Source of the DNA: Pseudomonas costantinii
Lineage (GTDB): Bacteria > Pseudomonadota > Gammaproteobacteria > Pseudomonadales > Pseudomonadaceae
Length of the DNA: 64,000 bases
NCBI RefSeq assembly: GCF_001870435.1
Contig: NZ_MDDR01000034.1
Location: 558,001-622,000 of the forward strand
Direction: 5' to 3'
Shown: positions 52,989 to 60,756 of the stretch, piece after piece
How positions within the stretch are numbered: the stretch's first letter is position 1
How the letters are laid out: the number at the start of each line of letters is the position of its first letter
Notes under the pieces: generated by a model
What the model saw: the letters and a program-made list of their open reading frames with translations, nothing else
Told to the model about the DNA's origin: nothing
Database searches by the model: none
Position numbers and translations under genes: made by a program

Positions 52989-54196
52989 CAGGCGGCTGCC
53001 TCCTCATACCAAGGGCCAAAAGGATCGGCCAGCAGGCGCCAACCTTCAACGCCCAGGGCCATTTCTTCATCGTTGAGCAAGCACGCATCCAACCCGGCAC
53101 GCATCTGGGTGAAGTCGATGTTTTGTCCGATAAACACCAGTTCCTGGCGGCAATCGCCGGTGCTCAATTGCCAATTACCCATGATCGCCGCCACGTTTTC
53201 TTCGTCCTGGGGCCACTGGCTTTTCGGCACAAAACGCCACCAGCGCCCGGCGAAACCATGACGCATCAAACCGCCAGCCTGGGACCAACTGCCCGCATCC
53301 TGATGCTTGCTGGCCAGCCAGAAAAAGCCCTTGGAGCGCAGCAGTTTGCCGTTTACCCACGGGCGGTCGATAAAGTCGAAGAAACGCTGTGGATGGAACG
53401 GACGACGCGCACGGTAAGCCGTGGAAGCGATGCCGTACTCTTCGGTTTCCGGCACATGCTCACCGCGCAGCTCCTGCAACCAGCCCGGGGCCTGGGCGGC
53501 GCGCTCGAAATCGAAACGACCGGTGTTGAGGATCTTGTTCAGCGGCACTTCGCCCATGACCATCGGGATAATTTCCGCTTGGGCATTCAGGCGCTCGAGG
53601 ATGGCCACCAGCTCCTCGCGCTCGCGGCTGCTGATCAGGTCGATTTTGCTGATCAGGATCACGTCGGCAAATTCGATCTGCTCGATCAGCAGATCGGTGA
53701 TGGAACGCTCGTCCTCTTCACCGAGGGTTTCGCCCCGTGAGGCCAGGCTTTCAGCGGCCTGATAGTCGAGCAGGAAGTTCATGCCATCAACCACGGTGAC
53801 CATGGTGTCCAGGCGTGCGATATCGGCCAGGCTTTGCTCGTTTTCATCGCGAAAGGTGAAGGTTTCCGCCACAGGCAGCGGTTCGGAAATGCCAGTGGAT
53901 TCGATCAACAGGTAATCGAACCGACCTTCCTTGGCGAGCTTTCCGACTTCTTCCAGCAAGTCTTCACGCAAGGTGCAGCAGATGCAGCCGTTGCTCATCT
54001 CCACCAGTTTTTCTTCGGCGCGATTGAGGGTGACGTCGCGCTGGACCTCGCTGCCGTCGATATTGATTTCGCTCATGTCGTTGACGATCACCGCCACCCG
54101 CAAGTTTTCGCGGTTACGCAGGACGTAGTTGAGCAGTGTGCTTTTACCGGCGCCGAGGAAGCCGGACAGCACGGTAACGGGGAGACGATTGGTCAT
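52988..54196 (-). CDS. zigA: COG0523 zinc metallochaperone GTPase (ZigA-like)
   Basis: A 402-residue GTPase: Walker A SGFLGAGKST, the metal-binding motif NGCICCTLR (CxCC), GTPase motifs (ESTGISEP; ISKIDL) and a C-terminal CobW_C domain. It is encoded after dksA2 behind a Zur box. ZigA-type proteins deliver zinc to client proteins under zinc limitation. The next gene (DUF1826) overlaps by one nucleotide. Confidence 0.9.
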   Translation of the reverse strand: MTNRLPVTVLSGFLGAGKSTLLNYVLRNRENLRVAVIVNDMSEINIDGSEVQRDVTLNRAEEKLVEMSNGCICCTLREDLLEEVGKLAKEGRFDYLLIESTGISEPLPVAETFTFRDENEQSLADIARLDTMVTVVDGMNFLLDYQAAESLASRGETLGEEDERSITDLLIEQIEFADVILISKIDLISSREREELVAILERLNAQAEIIPMVMGEVPLNKILNTGRFDFERAAQAPGWLQELRGEHVPETEEYGIASTAYRARRPFHPQRFFDFIDRPWVNGKLLRSKGFFWLASKHQDAGSWSQAGGLMRHGFAGRWWRFVPKSQWPQDEENVAAIMGNWQLSTGDCRQELVFIGQNIDFTQMRAGLDACLLNDEEMALGVEGWRLLADPFGPWYEEAAA

Positions 54197-54223
54197 CAGG
54201 TAATCCTCATCAGGGTTGGCCGG

Positions 54224-54628
54224 TCAAATCGCCCGTCGGTGGCGTTCGCGCAGCTCTTCACGTTCTTTGGCTTCGATACACAGGGTCGCGGTGGGACGTA
54301 GCAGCAGGCGTTGCAGGCCAATGGGCTCGCCGGTTTCACGGCACCAGCCGTATTCACCGCGGGCCAGCAGTTCCAGGGCGTCGTCGATCTTGTCCAACAG
54401 CTTCTTTTCCCGTTCCAGCAGGCGCATTTGCCATTGGCGCTGTTCTTCGGCGCTGCCCACATCCGCCGGGTCGCTGCTGGTTTCCTGCTCACGCAGCCCC
54501 AGGAACTCGGCGTCGATGCGCGCTTGCAGCTCGTCGCGTTGGCTCAGCAACAATTCGCGGAAAAAGCCTTGCTGGGCTTCATTCATGTAGTTGGCAGGCG
54601 GTTGGGTCAGGAGGTCTTGTTCAGTCAT
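54224..54628 (-). CDS. dksA2: DksA2, zinc-independent DksA paralogue
   Basis: A 134-residue DksA-family protein: coiled-coil half (about residues 20-90) with the D-x-x-D-x-A-tip region (SSDPADVGSA), then a C-terminal region where the four zinc ligands of DksA read C96, T99, C117 and A120. The loss of two cysteines is as in PAO1 DksA2, which works without zinc. The start at 54628 precedes a frame extending much further upstream (rejected because it crosses the Zur box). Confidence 0.93.
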   Translation of the reverse strand: MTEQDLLTQPPANYMNEAQQGFFRELLLSQRDELQARIDAEFLGLREQETSSDPADVGSAEEQRQWQMRLLEREKKLLDKIDDALELLARGEYGWCRETGEPIGLQRLLLRPTATLCIEAKEREELRERHRRAI

Positions 54629-54661
54629 GGGAAGCGGTTCACGGGTCAGGCTGTTTTTTAA

Positions 54662-54676
54662 TGTTATAGTATAACA
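54662..54676. promoter_or_regulatory. Zur box between dksA2 and the small exported protein gene
   Basis: TGTTATAGTATAACA is a perfect inverted repeat around a central G and contains GTTATAGTATAAC, the Zur consensus of gammaproteobacteria. It lies 34 nt upstream of the dksA2 start (-) and 79 nt upstream of the exported-protein gene (+), so it can repress both. Confidence 0.85.
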
Positions 54677-54754
54677 ACACAAATAAGCCAATCCCCCTTG
54701 CTCGCCACGACGAAGGGCGCAATGCTTGAACACTTCCTTGCCCCGAGAAGCCCT

Positions 54755-55123
54755 ATGAAATACCTGGTGTGCGCCCTGCTTTTGGCAGCGGCAGGACAGG
54801 CCTGCGCCCAAACGCCAAGCCTGTTGGCCAACTGCACGCGCAGCGCCAACCTGCTGGCCTGTGTGGACCCTTTGGGGAATGCCTACAGCGTGGCGACTGT
54901 CGGCAGCACCACGTACTTGCGGGGTTTTGAGGTGATCGGCAAACGCTATTGGGCACAGACCAACAGCCGCTATGGGCAGCTGACGTTCTTTACCGGGTTG
55001 GCGTCCGATGGTGAGGCGTGGGTCGGCTACACGCGCCGCGTAGGCTGGACCACCATCAACCGGTTTTCCAGTTCCGGTGGGGCCAGCGCCAAGTTCACGT
55101 GCAGCCGTATTACTGGTTGTTAG
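54755..55123 (+). CDS. Small exported cysteine-containing protein of unknown function
   Basis: A 122-residue protein with a signal peptide (MKYLVCALLLAAAGQACAQ) and a mature part with four cysteines (in NCT, LAC, FTC and TGC), suggesting two disulfide bonds. It has the same position as the uncharacterised PA5537-type gene of PAO1. The gene lies directly downstream of a Zur box, so it is probably induced under zinc limitation. No domain is recognised. The start at 54755 follows GAGAAG; an earlier ATG was rejected. Confidence 0.8.
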   Translation: MKYLVCALLLAAAGQACAQTPSLLANCTRSANLLACVDPLGNAYSVATVGSTTYLRGFEVIGKRYWAQTNSRYGQLTFFTGLASDGEAWVGYTRRVGWTTINRFSSSGGASAKFTCSRITGC

Positions 55124-56340
55124 ACCTGGCCGTTCTTTTGTTCCTGAACCCAGGCCATGTAGCTGTTCATCGGCGGATTCTTCTGGAAGTACTTTTTCAG
55201 GCCTTCAAACAGGCCATCAGCCACTGCCTGTTGATGACGCGCCGTCACCAGTCGCTGGGCGTCTTGGGTATTGGAAATGAACCCAGTCTCCACCAGGATC
55301 GACGGTACGTCCGGTGATTTAAGCACCGCGAAACCTGCCTGTTCCACGCGCTTCTGATGCAGCGTGGTGATGTTTTGCAGGCTGCCCAGCACCGAGCTGC
55401 CCAGTTGCAGGCTGGAGGCGATGGTGGCGTTCATCGACATGTCGAGAATCACCCCGGCCAACATCGGGTCCTTGTCCTTGAGATTCAGTAACGTGGTAGC
55501 ACCCAGCAGGTCGGCGCCATTCTCGCGCTGTGCCATGAAGCGCGCCGTGGCGGACGTCGCGCCGCCTTCCGACAATGCGTACACCGAGGCCCCGGAGGCC
55601 GTGAGCCGTGGCGCGGCATCGGCATGCACCGAGATGAACATATCGGCCTTGTGCTGACGGGCAATGTCTACGCGCTTGCGCAGTGGTACGAAGAAGTCGT
55701 CGTTGCGTACCAGCTTCACGTCAAAGCCCTTCTCGCGCTTCAAGCGTTTGGCCAGCAACTGGGCGATCGACAGCACCACGTCTTTTTCACGCTGGCCCTT
55801 GGAACCGATGGCGCCCGGGTCCTTACCGCCATGACCAGGATCGACCACCACGATGATGTCGCGCTTGGGATGCGCTTTATCCACCGGCGCCGCTGACGCA
55901 ACCAGCGGCGCAACTTCAGCGGCAATTTGACGAGGTGCATGGGTGGCGCTGGTCAGGTCCAGTACCAGGCGATGACCTTGGCCATCCTGCGGCGGCAATA
56001 AGAAGCTGTTGAGCTGCATCGGCGCGGCCAGGTCCAGAACAATTCGCGTATCGCCTTTGCCGAAATGTCCGGAGCGAATCGAGGTGATCCCGCTGTTCTT
56101 CAGTACAAGCTGAGAGAAATCGCCACTGAGCCCGGCGCCGCTCAGGTCGATGATCAAGCGTTCCGGTGAGGTCAGGGAAAAAGTCTTGTATTGCACCGGG
56201 CCACTGAGGTCGAGCACCAGCCGCAGTTTATCGTCCGAGCGCCACAGGCGCGCATTGCGAATCTGCGTGGCATAGGCCCCCAAAGGCAAGGCGAGCAAGG
56301 GGCTGACCAGTAGCAGGTTGAGAAGCTGACGTCTGTGCAT
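55120..56340 (-). CDS. amiA: N-acetylmuramoyl-L-alanine amidase (AMIN + amidase_3)
   Basis: A 406-residue exported cell-wall amidase. The N-terminus HRRQLLNLLL carries a twin-arginine pair, compatible with Tat export, as for E. coli AmiA/AmiC. An AMIN domain follows (about residues 30-130), then the zinc amidase domain (DPGHGGKDPGAIGSKGQREKD; FISVHADA; LVETGFISN). It cleaves the stem peptide from murein. It lies in the zinc island, next to a Zur box, and is itself a zinc enzyme. The start at 56340 was chosen for the signal peptide. Confidence 0.9.
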   Translation of the reverse strand: MHRRQLLNLLLVSPLLALPLGAYATQIRNARLWRSDDKLRLVLDLSGPVQYKTFSLTSPERLIIDLSGAGLSGDFSQLVLKNSGITSIRSGHFGKGDTRIVLDLAAPMQLNSFLLPPQDGQGHRLVLDLTSATHAPRQIAAEVAPLVASAAPVDKAHPKRDIIVVVDPGHGGKDPGAIGSKGQREKDVVLSIAQLLAKRLKREKGFDVKLVRNDDFFVPLRKRVDIARQHKADMFISVHADAAPRLTASGASVYALSEGGATSATARFMAQRENGADLLGATTLLNLKDKDPMLAGVILDMSMNATIASSLQLGSSVLGSLQNITTLHQKRVEQAGFAVLKSPDVPSILVETGFISNTQDAQRLVTARHQQAVADGLFEGLKKYFQKNPPMNSYMAWVQEQKNGQV

Positions 56341-56423
56341 GACATATACCGCAAATAAAGGAGCGTCCCTGCTCGACATGACTGAAGAAAGGCTGGAGCA
56401 GAAAAATCATCGTCGACTCAATA

Positions 56424-56436
56424 GTTATAATATAAC
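56424..56436. promoter_or_regulatory. Zur box between amiA and folE2
   Basis: GTTATAATATAAC is a perfect inverted repeat around a central A and matches the consensus of the box at 54662-54676. It lies 84 nt upstream of the amidase start (-) and 33 nt upstream of folE2 (+). Confidence 0.85.
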
Positions 56437-56468
56437 ATGTCTTTTTATTTCCAACGATGGACCTGCTC

Positions 56469-57365
56469 ATGAATGCGCTGACTCTGCCGGATATCGCCGC
56501 GCAGGCTTCACGCCAAGCCTTACCACTGGACTGGGTGGGCATGTGCGGTATCGCCTTGCCGATCCTCATCGACGGCCAGCGCCTGACCGCCACCGCCGAT
56601 GCGGGCGTAAGCCTGGACGACGGCGAAGCCCGTGGCATTCATATGTCACGCCTGTACCTGGCCTTGGAAATGCTCGACCAACAGCCGCTGACGCCTGCGC
56701 TTCTGCGTACTCTACTTGAGCGCTTTCTAGAGAGTCATGAAGGTTTATCTAAGAACGCCTACCTGCGCATCCACACCAATTTGTTGCTCAAACGGCAGGC
56801 GTTGATAAGCCCATTAGCCGGTTGGAAAGGCTACCCGGTGTGCATCGAAGCGCGTCTGGAAAACCAGATGTTCCACGTGGAACTAAAAATTGACGTTACC
56901 TATTCCTCAACCTGCCCTTGCTCCGCTGCCCTCGCCAGGCAGTTGATTCAGCAACAATTTCTCGCAGATTTCGCCAACACGCCGTTGCAGCATGAAGACG
57001 TGCTGACCTGGCTCGGCAGCGCCAACGGCATCGTCGCCACGCCCCACAGTCAACGCAGCAGCGCGCAGTTATCCATCCAACTGGAAAACAACCAAGTCAG
57101 CCTGCCACTCACCGACCTGATCGACAACGTCGAAGCGGCCCTTGGTACCGCCGTGCAAACCGCTGTGAAACGCGCGGACGAACAAGCCTTCGCCCTGGCC
57201 AACGGGCAGAACCTGATGTTCTGCGAAGACGCCGCCCGCCGCCTGAACCTCGCCTTGAAACGCTCGGATGCCGTCAAAGCCTTCCACCTGAAAGTGATCC
57301 ACGCCGAAAGCCTGCACGCGCACGATGCCGTGGCTGAAAGCCGCTGGACGAGACACTCTGCATGA
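56469..57365 (+). CDS. folE2: GTP cyclohydrolase FolE2 (zinc-independent type)
   Basis: A 298-residue GTP cyclohydrolase IB (FolE2/COG1469). The conserved cysteine loop YSSTCPCSAAL and the helical segment TLLSRFLES-like are visible. It makes dihydroneopterin triphosphate from GTP, for folate, using metals other than zinc, replacing zinc-dependent FolE. The start could be 56457 or 56469; the latter (MNALTLPD) has a TGGA-like site. First gene of the zinc operon reading rightward. Confidence 0.92.
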   Translation: MNALTLPDIAAQASRQALPLDWVGMCGIALPILIDGQRLTATADAGVSLDDGEARGIHMSRLYLALEMLDQQPLTPALLRTLLERFLESHEGLSKNAYLRIHTNLLLKRQALISPLAGWKGYPVCIEARLENQMFHVELKIDVTYSSTCPCSAALARQLIQQQFLADFANTPLQHEDVLTWLGSANGIVATPHSQRSSAQLSIQLENNQVSLPLTDLIDNVEAALGTAVQTAVKRADEQAFALANGQNLMFCEDAARRLNLALKRSDAVKAFHLKVIHAESLHAHDAVAESRWTRHSA

Positions 57366-58030
57366 TCACCTGTAACGCTTTGCGCTGGGGCGCCCCCGGC
57401 CAACCGCTGACGCCCGCCATCGACCTCACGCTTGAAAAAGGCAGTCTCACCGGCATCATCGGCGCCAACGGCACCGGTAAAAGTAGCCTGCTCAAAGTCA
57501 TCGCAGGCCTGCAAAAGCCGCTGGCGGGCAAAGTCACTGTGGATGTTCCGCGCCGTGGCGGCCTGTCATTTCTGCCCCAGCAGCAACACCTGGATCGCCA
57601 GTTCCCCATCAGCCTGCAAGAGCTGGTCGCCGCCGGTTTCTGGGGCACCAAGCTCACCCCGCAACAACGCAGCCAACGCCTGCAAGCCGTGCTGGAAGAC
57701 TGGTGCCTCCGCGGCCTGGAACATCGCCCGTTGATGGCGTTGTCCGGCGGCGAACTGCAACGCGCCCTGCTCGCCCGCATGAGCCTGGCCGAAGCGCCGG
57801 TGTTGCTGCTCGATGAGCCACACGCCGCCCTCGACGAAGAAGGCCAAGCCCTGTGCTGGAAACACATTCACGCCTGGCACGACGCGGGCCGCACGGTGGT
57901 AATCGTCTGTCATGACTTGGCGTCCGTGCGCCACCACACCCAGCAGGTGGTGCAAATCAAAAGCACCGGCTGCGTGTTCGGCCCCAGCAAAGAGCTGATC
58001 CGCCCGCAACCGCACATGCAGGTGGCCTGA
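57362..58030 (+). CDS. znuC: Zinc ABC transporter ATPase (ZnuC-like)
   Basis: A 222-residue ABC ATPase with Walker A GANGTGKSS, the signature LSGGELQRALLAR and Walker B VLLLDEPHAALDEEG. It is translationally coupled to folE2 (ATGA) and to the permease gene. It energises metal import with the next two genes. Confidence 0.9.
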   Translation: MITCNALRWGAPGQPLTPAIDLTLEKGSLTGIIGANGTGKSSLLKVIAGLQKPLAGKVTVDVPRRGGLSFLPQQQHLDRQFPISLQELVAAGFWGTKLTPQQRSQRLQAVLEDWCLRGLEHRPLMALSGGELQRALLARMSLAEAPVLLLDEPHAALDEEGQALCWKHIHAWHDAGRTVVIVCHDLASVRHHTQQVVQIKSTGCVFGPSKELIRPQPHMQVA

Positions 58031-58896
58031 TGCACTTCGCCGCCCACCTGTGGATGCCCTTCTCCGACTTCGTCTTTATGCGCCGCGCCCTCATCGGCGG
58101 GTTGGTGCTCGCGTGCAGCACCGCGCCACTGGGTGTGTTCCTGATCCTGCGGCGCATGAGCCTAATCGGTGACGCCGTGGCCCACGGCATTCTGCCCGGC
58201 GCCGCCCTCGGCTTCTGGTTCGCCGGGCTCAGCCTACCTGCCCTGACCATCGGCGGCCTCGGCGCCGGCCTGAGCATGGCCGGGTTGTCCGCGTGGATCA
58301 CCCGTCGTACCGGCCTGCGCGAAGACGCCAGCCTCGCAGCTATCTACCCCATCTCCCTCGCTGCGGGCGTGCTGATCCTCGGCCTTGCCGGCAAGCGCCT
58401 GGACCTGCTGCACCTGCTGTTCGGCTCGGCCCTGGCCGTCGATGAAACCACGCTGACCGGCATGCTCTGGGTCTCCGGCTTCAGCCTGATCGCCATGGCG
58501 CTGATCTACAAACCGCTGCTGCTGGACACCCTCGACCCGCTGTTCCTGCAAACCGTCAGCCGCCTCGGCCCTCTCGCCCACGGGTTGTTCCTAACGTTGG
58601 TGGTGCTGAACCTGGTGATCGGTTTCCAAGCCATCGGCGCGTTGATGGTGGTGGGTTTGATGATGTTGCCGGCCATTGCTTCACGTTTCTGGAGCCGGCG
58701 CCTGCCGGTGTTGATCGCGGTATCGGCGGTGCTGGGATGCCTGTCGGTGTGGTTTGGTTTGTTGCTGTCGTTCTACTACTCGCTGCCCAGCGGCCCGGCC
58801 ATCGTGCTGGTGGCTGGCGGTGGGTATTTGCTGTCCGTGGTCTTCGGTCCGGTGCACGGCTTGCTGCGCCGCCCGCCCTCTCTTACATCCCAATGA
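58030..58896 (+). CDS. znuB: Zinc ABC transporter permease (ZnuB-like)
   Basis: A 288-residue membrane protein with 7-9 hydrophobic segments of the ABC-3 family (LIGDAVAHGILPGAALGFWFAG; GALMVVGLMMLPAIASRFWS). It begins on the znuC stop (TGATG), so the complex is produced stoichiometrically. It forms the channel for Zn2+ (possibly Mn2+) import. Confidence 0.92.
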   Translation: MHFAAHLWMPFSDFVFMRRALIGGLVLACSTAPLGVFLILRRMSLIGDAVAHGILPGAALGFWFAGLSLPALTIGGLGAGLSMAGLSAWITRRTGLREDASLAAIYPISLAAGVLILGLAGKRLDLLHLLFGSALAVDETTLTGMLWVSGFSLIAMALIYKPLLLDTLDPLFLQTVSRLGPLAHGLFLTLVVLNLVIGFQAIGALMVVGLMMLPAIASRFWSRRLPVLIAVSAVLGCLSVWFGLLLSFYYSLPSGPAIVLVAGGGYLLSVVFGPVHGLLRRPPSLTSQ

Positions 58897-58907
58897 GGTG
58901 TTTCCCG

Positions 58908-59786
58908 ATGCGCGCTTTACTCGTGCTGTTCAGTATCCTGCTGCCCCTGTCGATGGCGCAGGCCGCAGACAAACTCCAGGTGGTCACCAGCTTCAGTATT
59001 CTCGGTGACATCACCCACCAGATCGGTGGCGATCACATCCAGATCAGCAACATGGTTGGCCCGGATGCCGACGCCCATACCTATGAGCCCACGCCGGATG
59101 ACGCCAAGGCGCTGCTCAAGGCCAAGGTCATCATCAAGAACGGCCTCGGCTTCGAGCCATGGCTGGACCGTCTGGTCACCAGCACCGAAACCAAAGCCAC
59201 AGTGGTTACCGCCAGTAAGGGCGTGATCTCCCACACCATGGAAGAAGACGGCGAAACCATCCCCGACCCACACGCCTGGCACAACCTGGCCAACGCCGAA
59301 ATCTACGTGAACAACATCACCAAGGCGCTGGTGGCTGCAGACCCGGCCAACAAGACCGACTACCTGCGCAACAGCCAGGCCTACCTGAAAGAAATCTACC
59401 GCCTGCTGGCCGAAGCCAAGACCAAGTTCGGTGCGCTGCCGGCGGGCAACCGTCGCATCGTCACCTCCCATGACGCGTTCGGTTACCTGGGCCAGGCCTA
59501 TGGCATCCAATTCCTCGCGCCTCAAGGCCTGTCGACAGAGCGTGAACCGTCGGCCGCCGAAGTCGCTGCGCTGATCACCCAGATCCGCAAAGACAAGGTC
59601 AAAGCCGTGTTCATGGAAAACATCAAGGACTCGCGCCTGCTCAAGCAAATCGCCGACGAAAGCGGCGCGCAGATCGGCGGCACGCTGTATTCCGACGCCC
59701 TCGCCGCCGAAGGCCCGGCCAGCACCTTCACCGGGCTGTTCGAATACAACCTCAACACCCTGTGCGCGGCTTTGAGCAAGCCATGA
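58908..59786 (+). CDS. znuA: Zinc ABC transporter substrate-binding protein (ZnuA-like)
   Basis: A 292-residue cluster A-I binding protein with signal peptide (MRALLVLFSILLPLSMAQA) and the metal ligands expected from the family: H in PDADAHTYEP, H in DPHAWHNL, H in SHDAFGYL and D in LYSDAL. There is no histidine-rich loop. The third histidine favours zinc over manganese. The start at 58908 follows GAGGTG; a start at 58893 overlapping znuB is possible. Confidence 0.9.
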   Translation: MRALLVLFSILLPLSMAQAADKLQVVTSFSILGDITHQIGGDHIQISNMVGPDADAHTYEPTPDDAKALLKAKVIIKNGLGFEPWLDRLVTSTETKATVVTASKGVISHTMEEDGETIPDPHAWHNLANAEIYVNNITKALVAADPANKTDYLRNSQAYLKEIYRLLAEAKTKFGALPAGNRRIVTSHDAFGYLGQAYGIQFLAPQGLSTEREPSAAEVAALITQIRKDKVKAVFMENIKDSRLLKQIADESGAQIGGTLYSDALAAEGPASTFTGLFEYNLNTLCAALSKP

Positions 59787-60196
59787 CCTTGAGCATGCTC
59801 GAACTGGAAGGGGCTGCCATTGGCAGCCGTTTTCCACTCGAACAAGTCCTAAGCGCCCTGCCGTGGAACAGCGATGGTCTGATTGCCGCAATCGCCCAGC
59901 AGCATGGCAGTGGAGAGGTGTTGATGCTGGCCTGGATGAACCGCCAGGCCCTCGACGAAACCCTGGCCACTGGGCAGGTCTGCTACTGGTCGCGCTCGCG
60001 CCAGCAGCTGTGGCGCAAAGGCGAAAGCTCCGGCCACTGGCAACAGTTGATCGAAGCACGCCTGGATTGCGACGGCGACGCGGTGTTGCTGCTCGTCAAT
60101 CAGCAGGGCCCGGCCTGCCACACCGGCCGCCCCACTTGCTTCTACAACGCCATCGACGGCGACCATGTCCACATCATTACGGAGCCAGCAGCATGA
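59783..60196 (+). CDS. hisI2: HisI2, phosphoribosyl-AMP cyclohydrolase paralogue
   Basis: A 137-residue paralogue of HisI. The conserved metal region is present (CYWSRSRQQLWRKGESSGH, LDCDGDAVLLLV, GPACHTGRPTCFYNA). HisI opens the PRPP-AMP ring in histidine synthesis and requires metal; a second copy in Zur-controlled loci has been proposed to sustain the step during zinc limitation. The canonical zinc cysteines are still there, so its advantage is unclear. It overlaps znuA and the next gene by ATGA. Confidence 0.88.
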   Translation: MTLSMLELEGAAIGSRFPLEQVLSALPWNSDGLIAAIAQQHGSGEVLMLAWMNRQALDETLATGQVCYWSRSRQQLWRKGESSGHWQQLIEARLDCDGDAVLLLVNQQGPACHTGRPTCFYNAIDGDHVHIITEPAA

Positions 60197-60753
60197 TCCG
60201 CAAGAACCCTTCCGGCGACCTGCCGGTGATTGCCGAATCGGCCTACGTCGACAAGACCGCGATCATTTGCGGCAAGGTCATCATCGGCGAGAACGTATTC
60301 GTCGGCCCCTACGCCGTGATCCGCGCCGACGAAGTCGACGCCACCGGCGACATGGACCCGATCACCATCGGTGCCAACTCCAACATCCAGGACGGCGTGG
60401 TCATCCATTCCAAATCCGGCGCGGCAGTAACCATCGGCGAATTCACCTCTATCGCCCACCGTTCCATCGTCCACGGCCCCTGCACCGTCGGCGATCGCGT
60501 GTTCATCGGCTTCAACAGCGTGCTGTTCAACTGCGCCGTCGGCGATGGCTGCGTGGTGCGTCACAACTCGGTAGTCGACGGCCGCGACTTGCCGGCCGCC
60601 TTCTACGTGCCCTCCACCACCCGCATCGGGCCCAACACCGACCTGTCGCAATTTCCACCGGTGAGCGTCAGCGCCTCGGAGTTTTCCGAAGACGTGGCGC
60701 GCACCAACGTCGACTTGGTGCGCGGTTACAAAGCCCTGCAAAACGAGTTCTGA
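60193..60753 (+). CDS. Gamma-carbonic anhydrase-like hexapeptide protein
   Basis: A 186-residue left-handed beta-helix protein with hexapeptide repeats (CGKVIIGENVFVGPYAVIRAD; IGANSNIQDGVVIHSKSG). The three histidines of gamma-CA zinc sites are seen in VIHSKSG and IAHRSIVHGPC. PAO1 carries a similar gene (PA5540) in the same cluster. Carbonic anhydrase activity is plausible; other metals could replace zinc. Confidence 0.88.
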   Translation: MIRKNPSGDLPVIAESAYVDKTAIICGKVIIGENVFVGPYAVIRADEVDATGDMDPITIGANSNIQDGVVIHSKSGAAVTIGEFTSIAHRSIVHGPCTVGDRVFIGFNSVLFNCAVGDGCVVRHNSVVDGRDLPAAFYVPSTTRIGPNTDLSQFPPVSVSASEFSEDVARTNVDLVRGYKALQNEF

Positions 60754-60756
60754 ACC

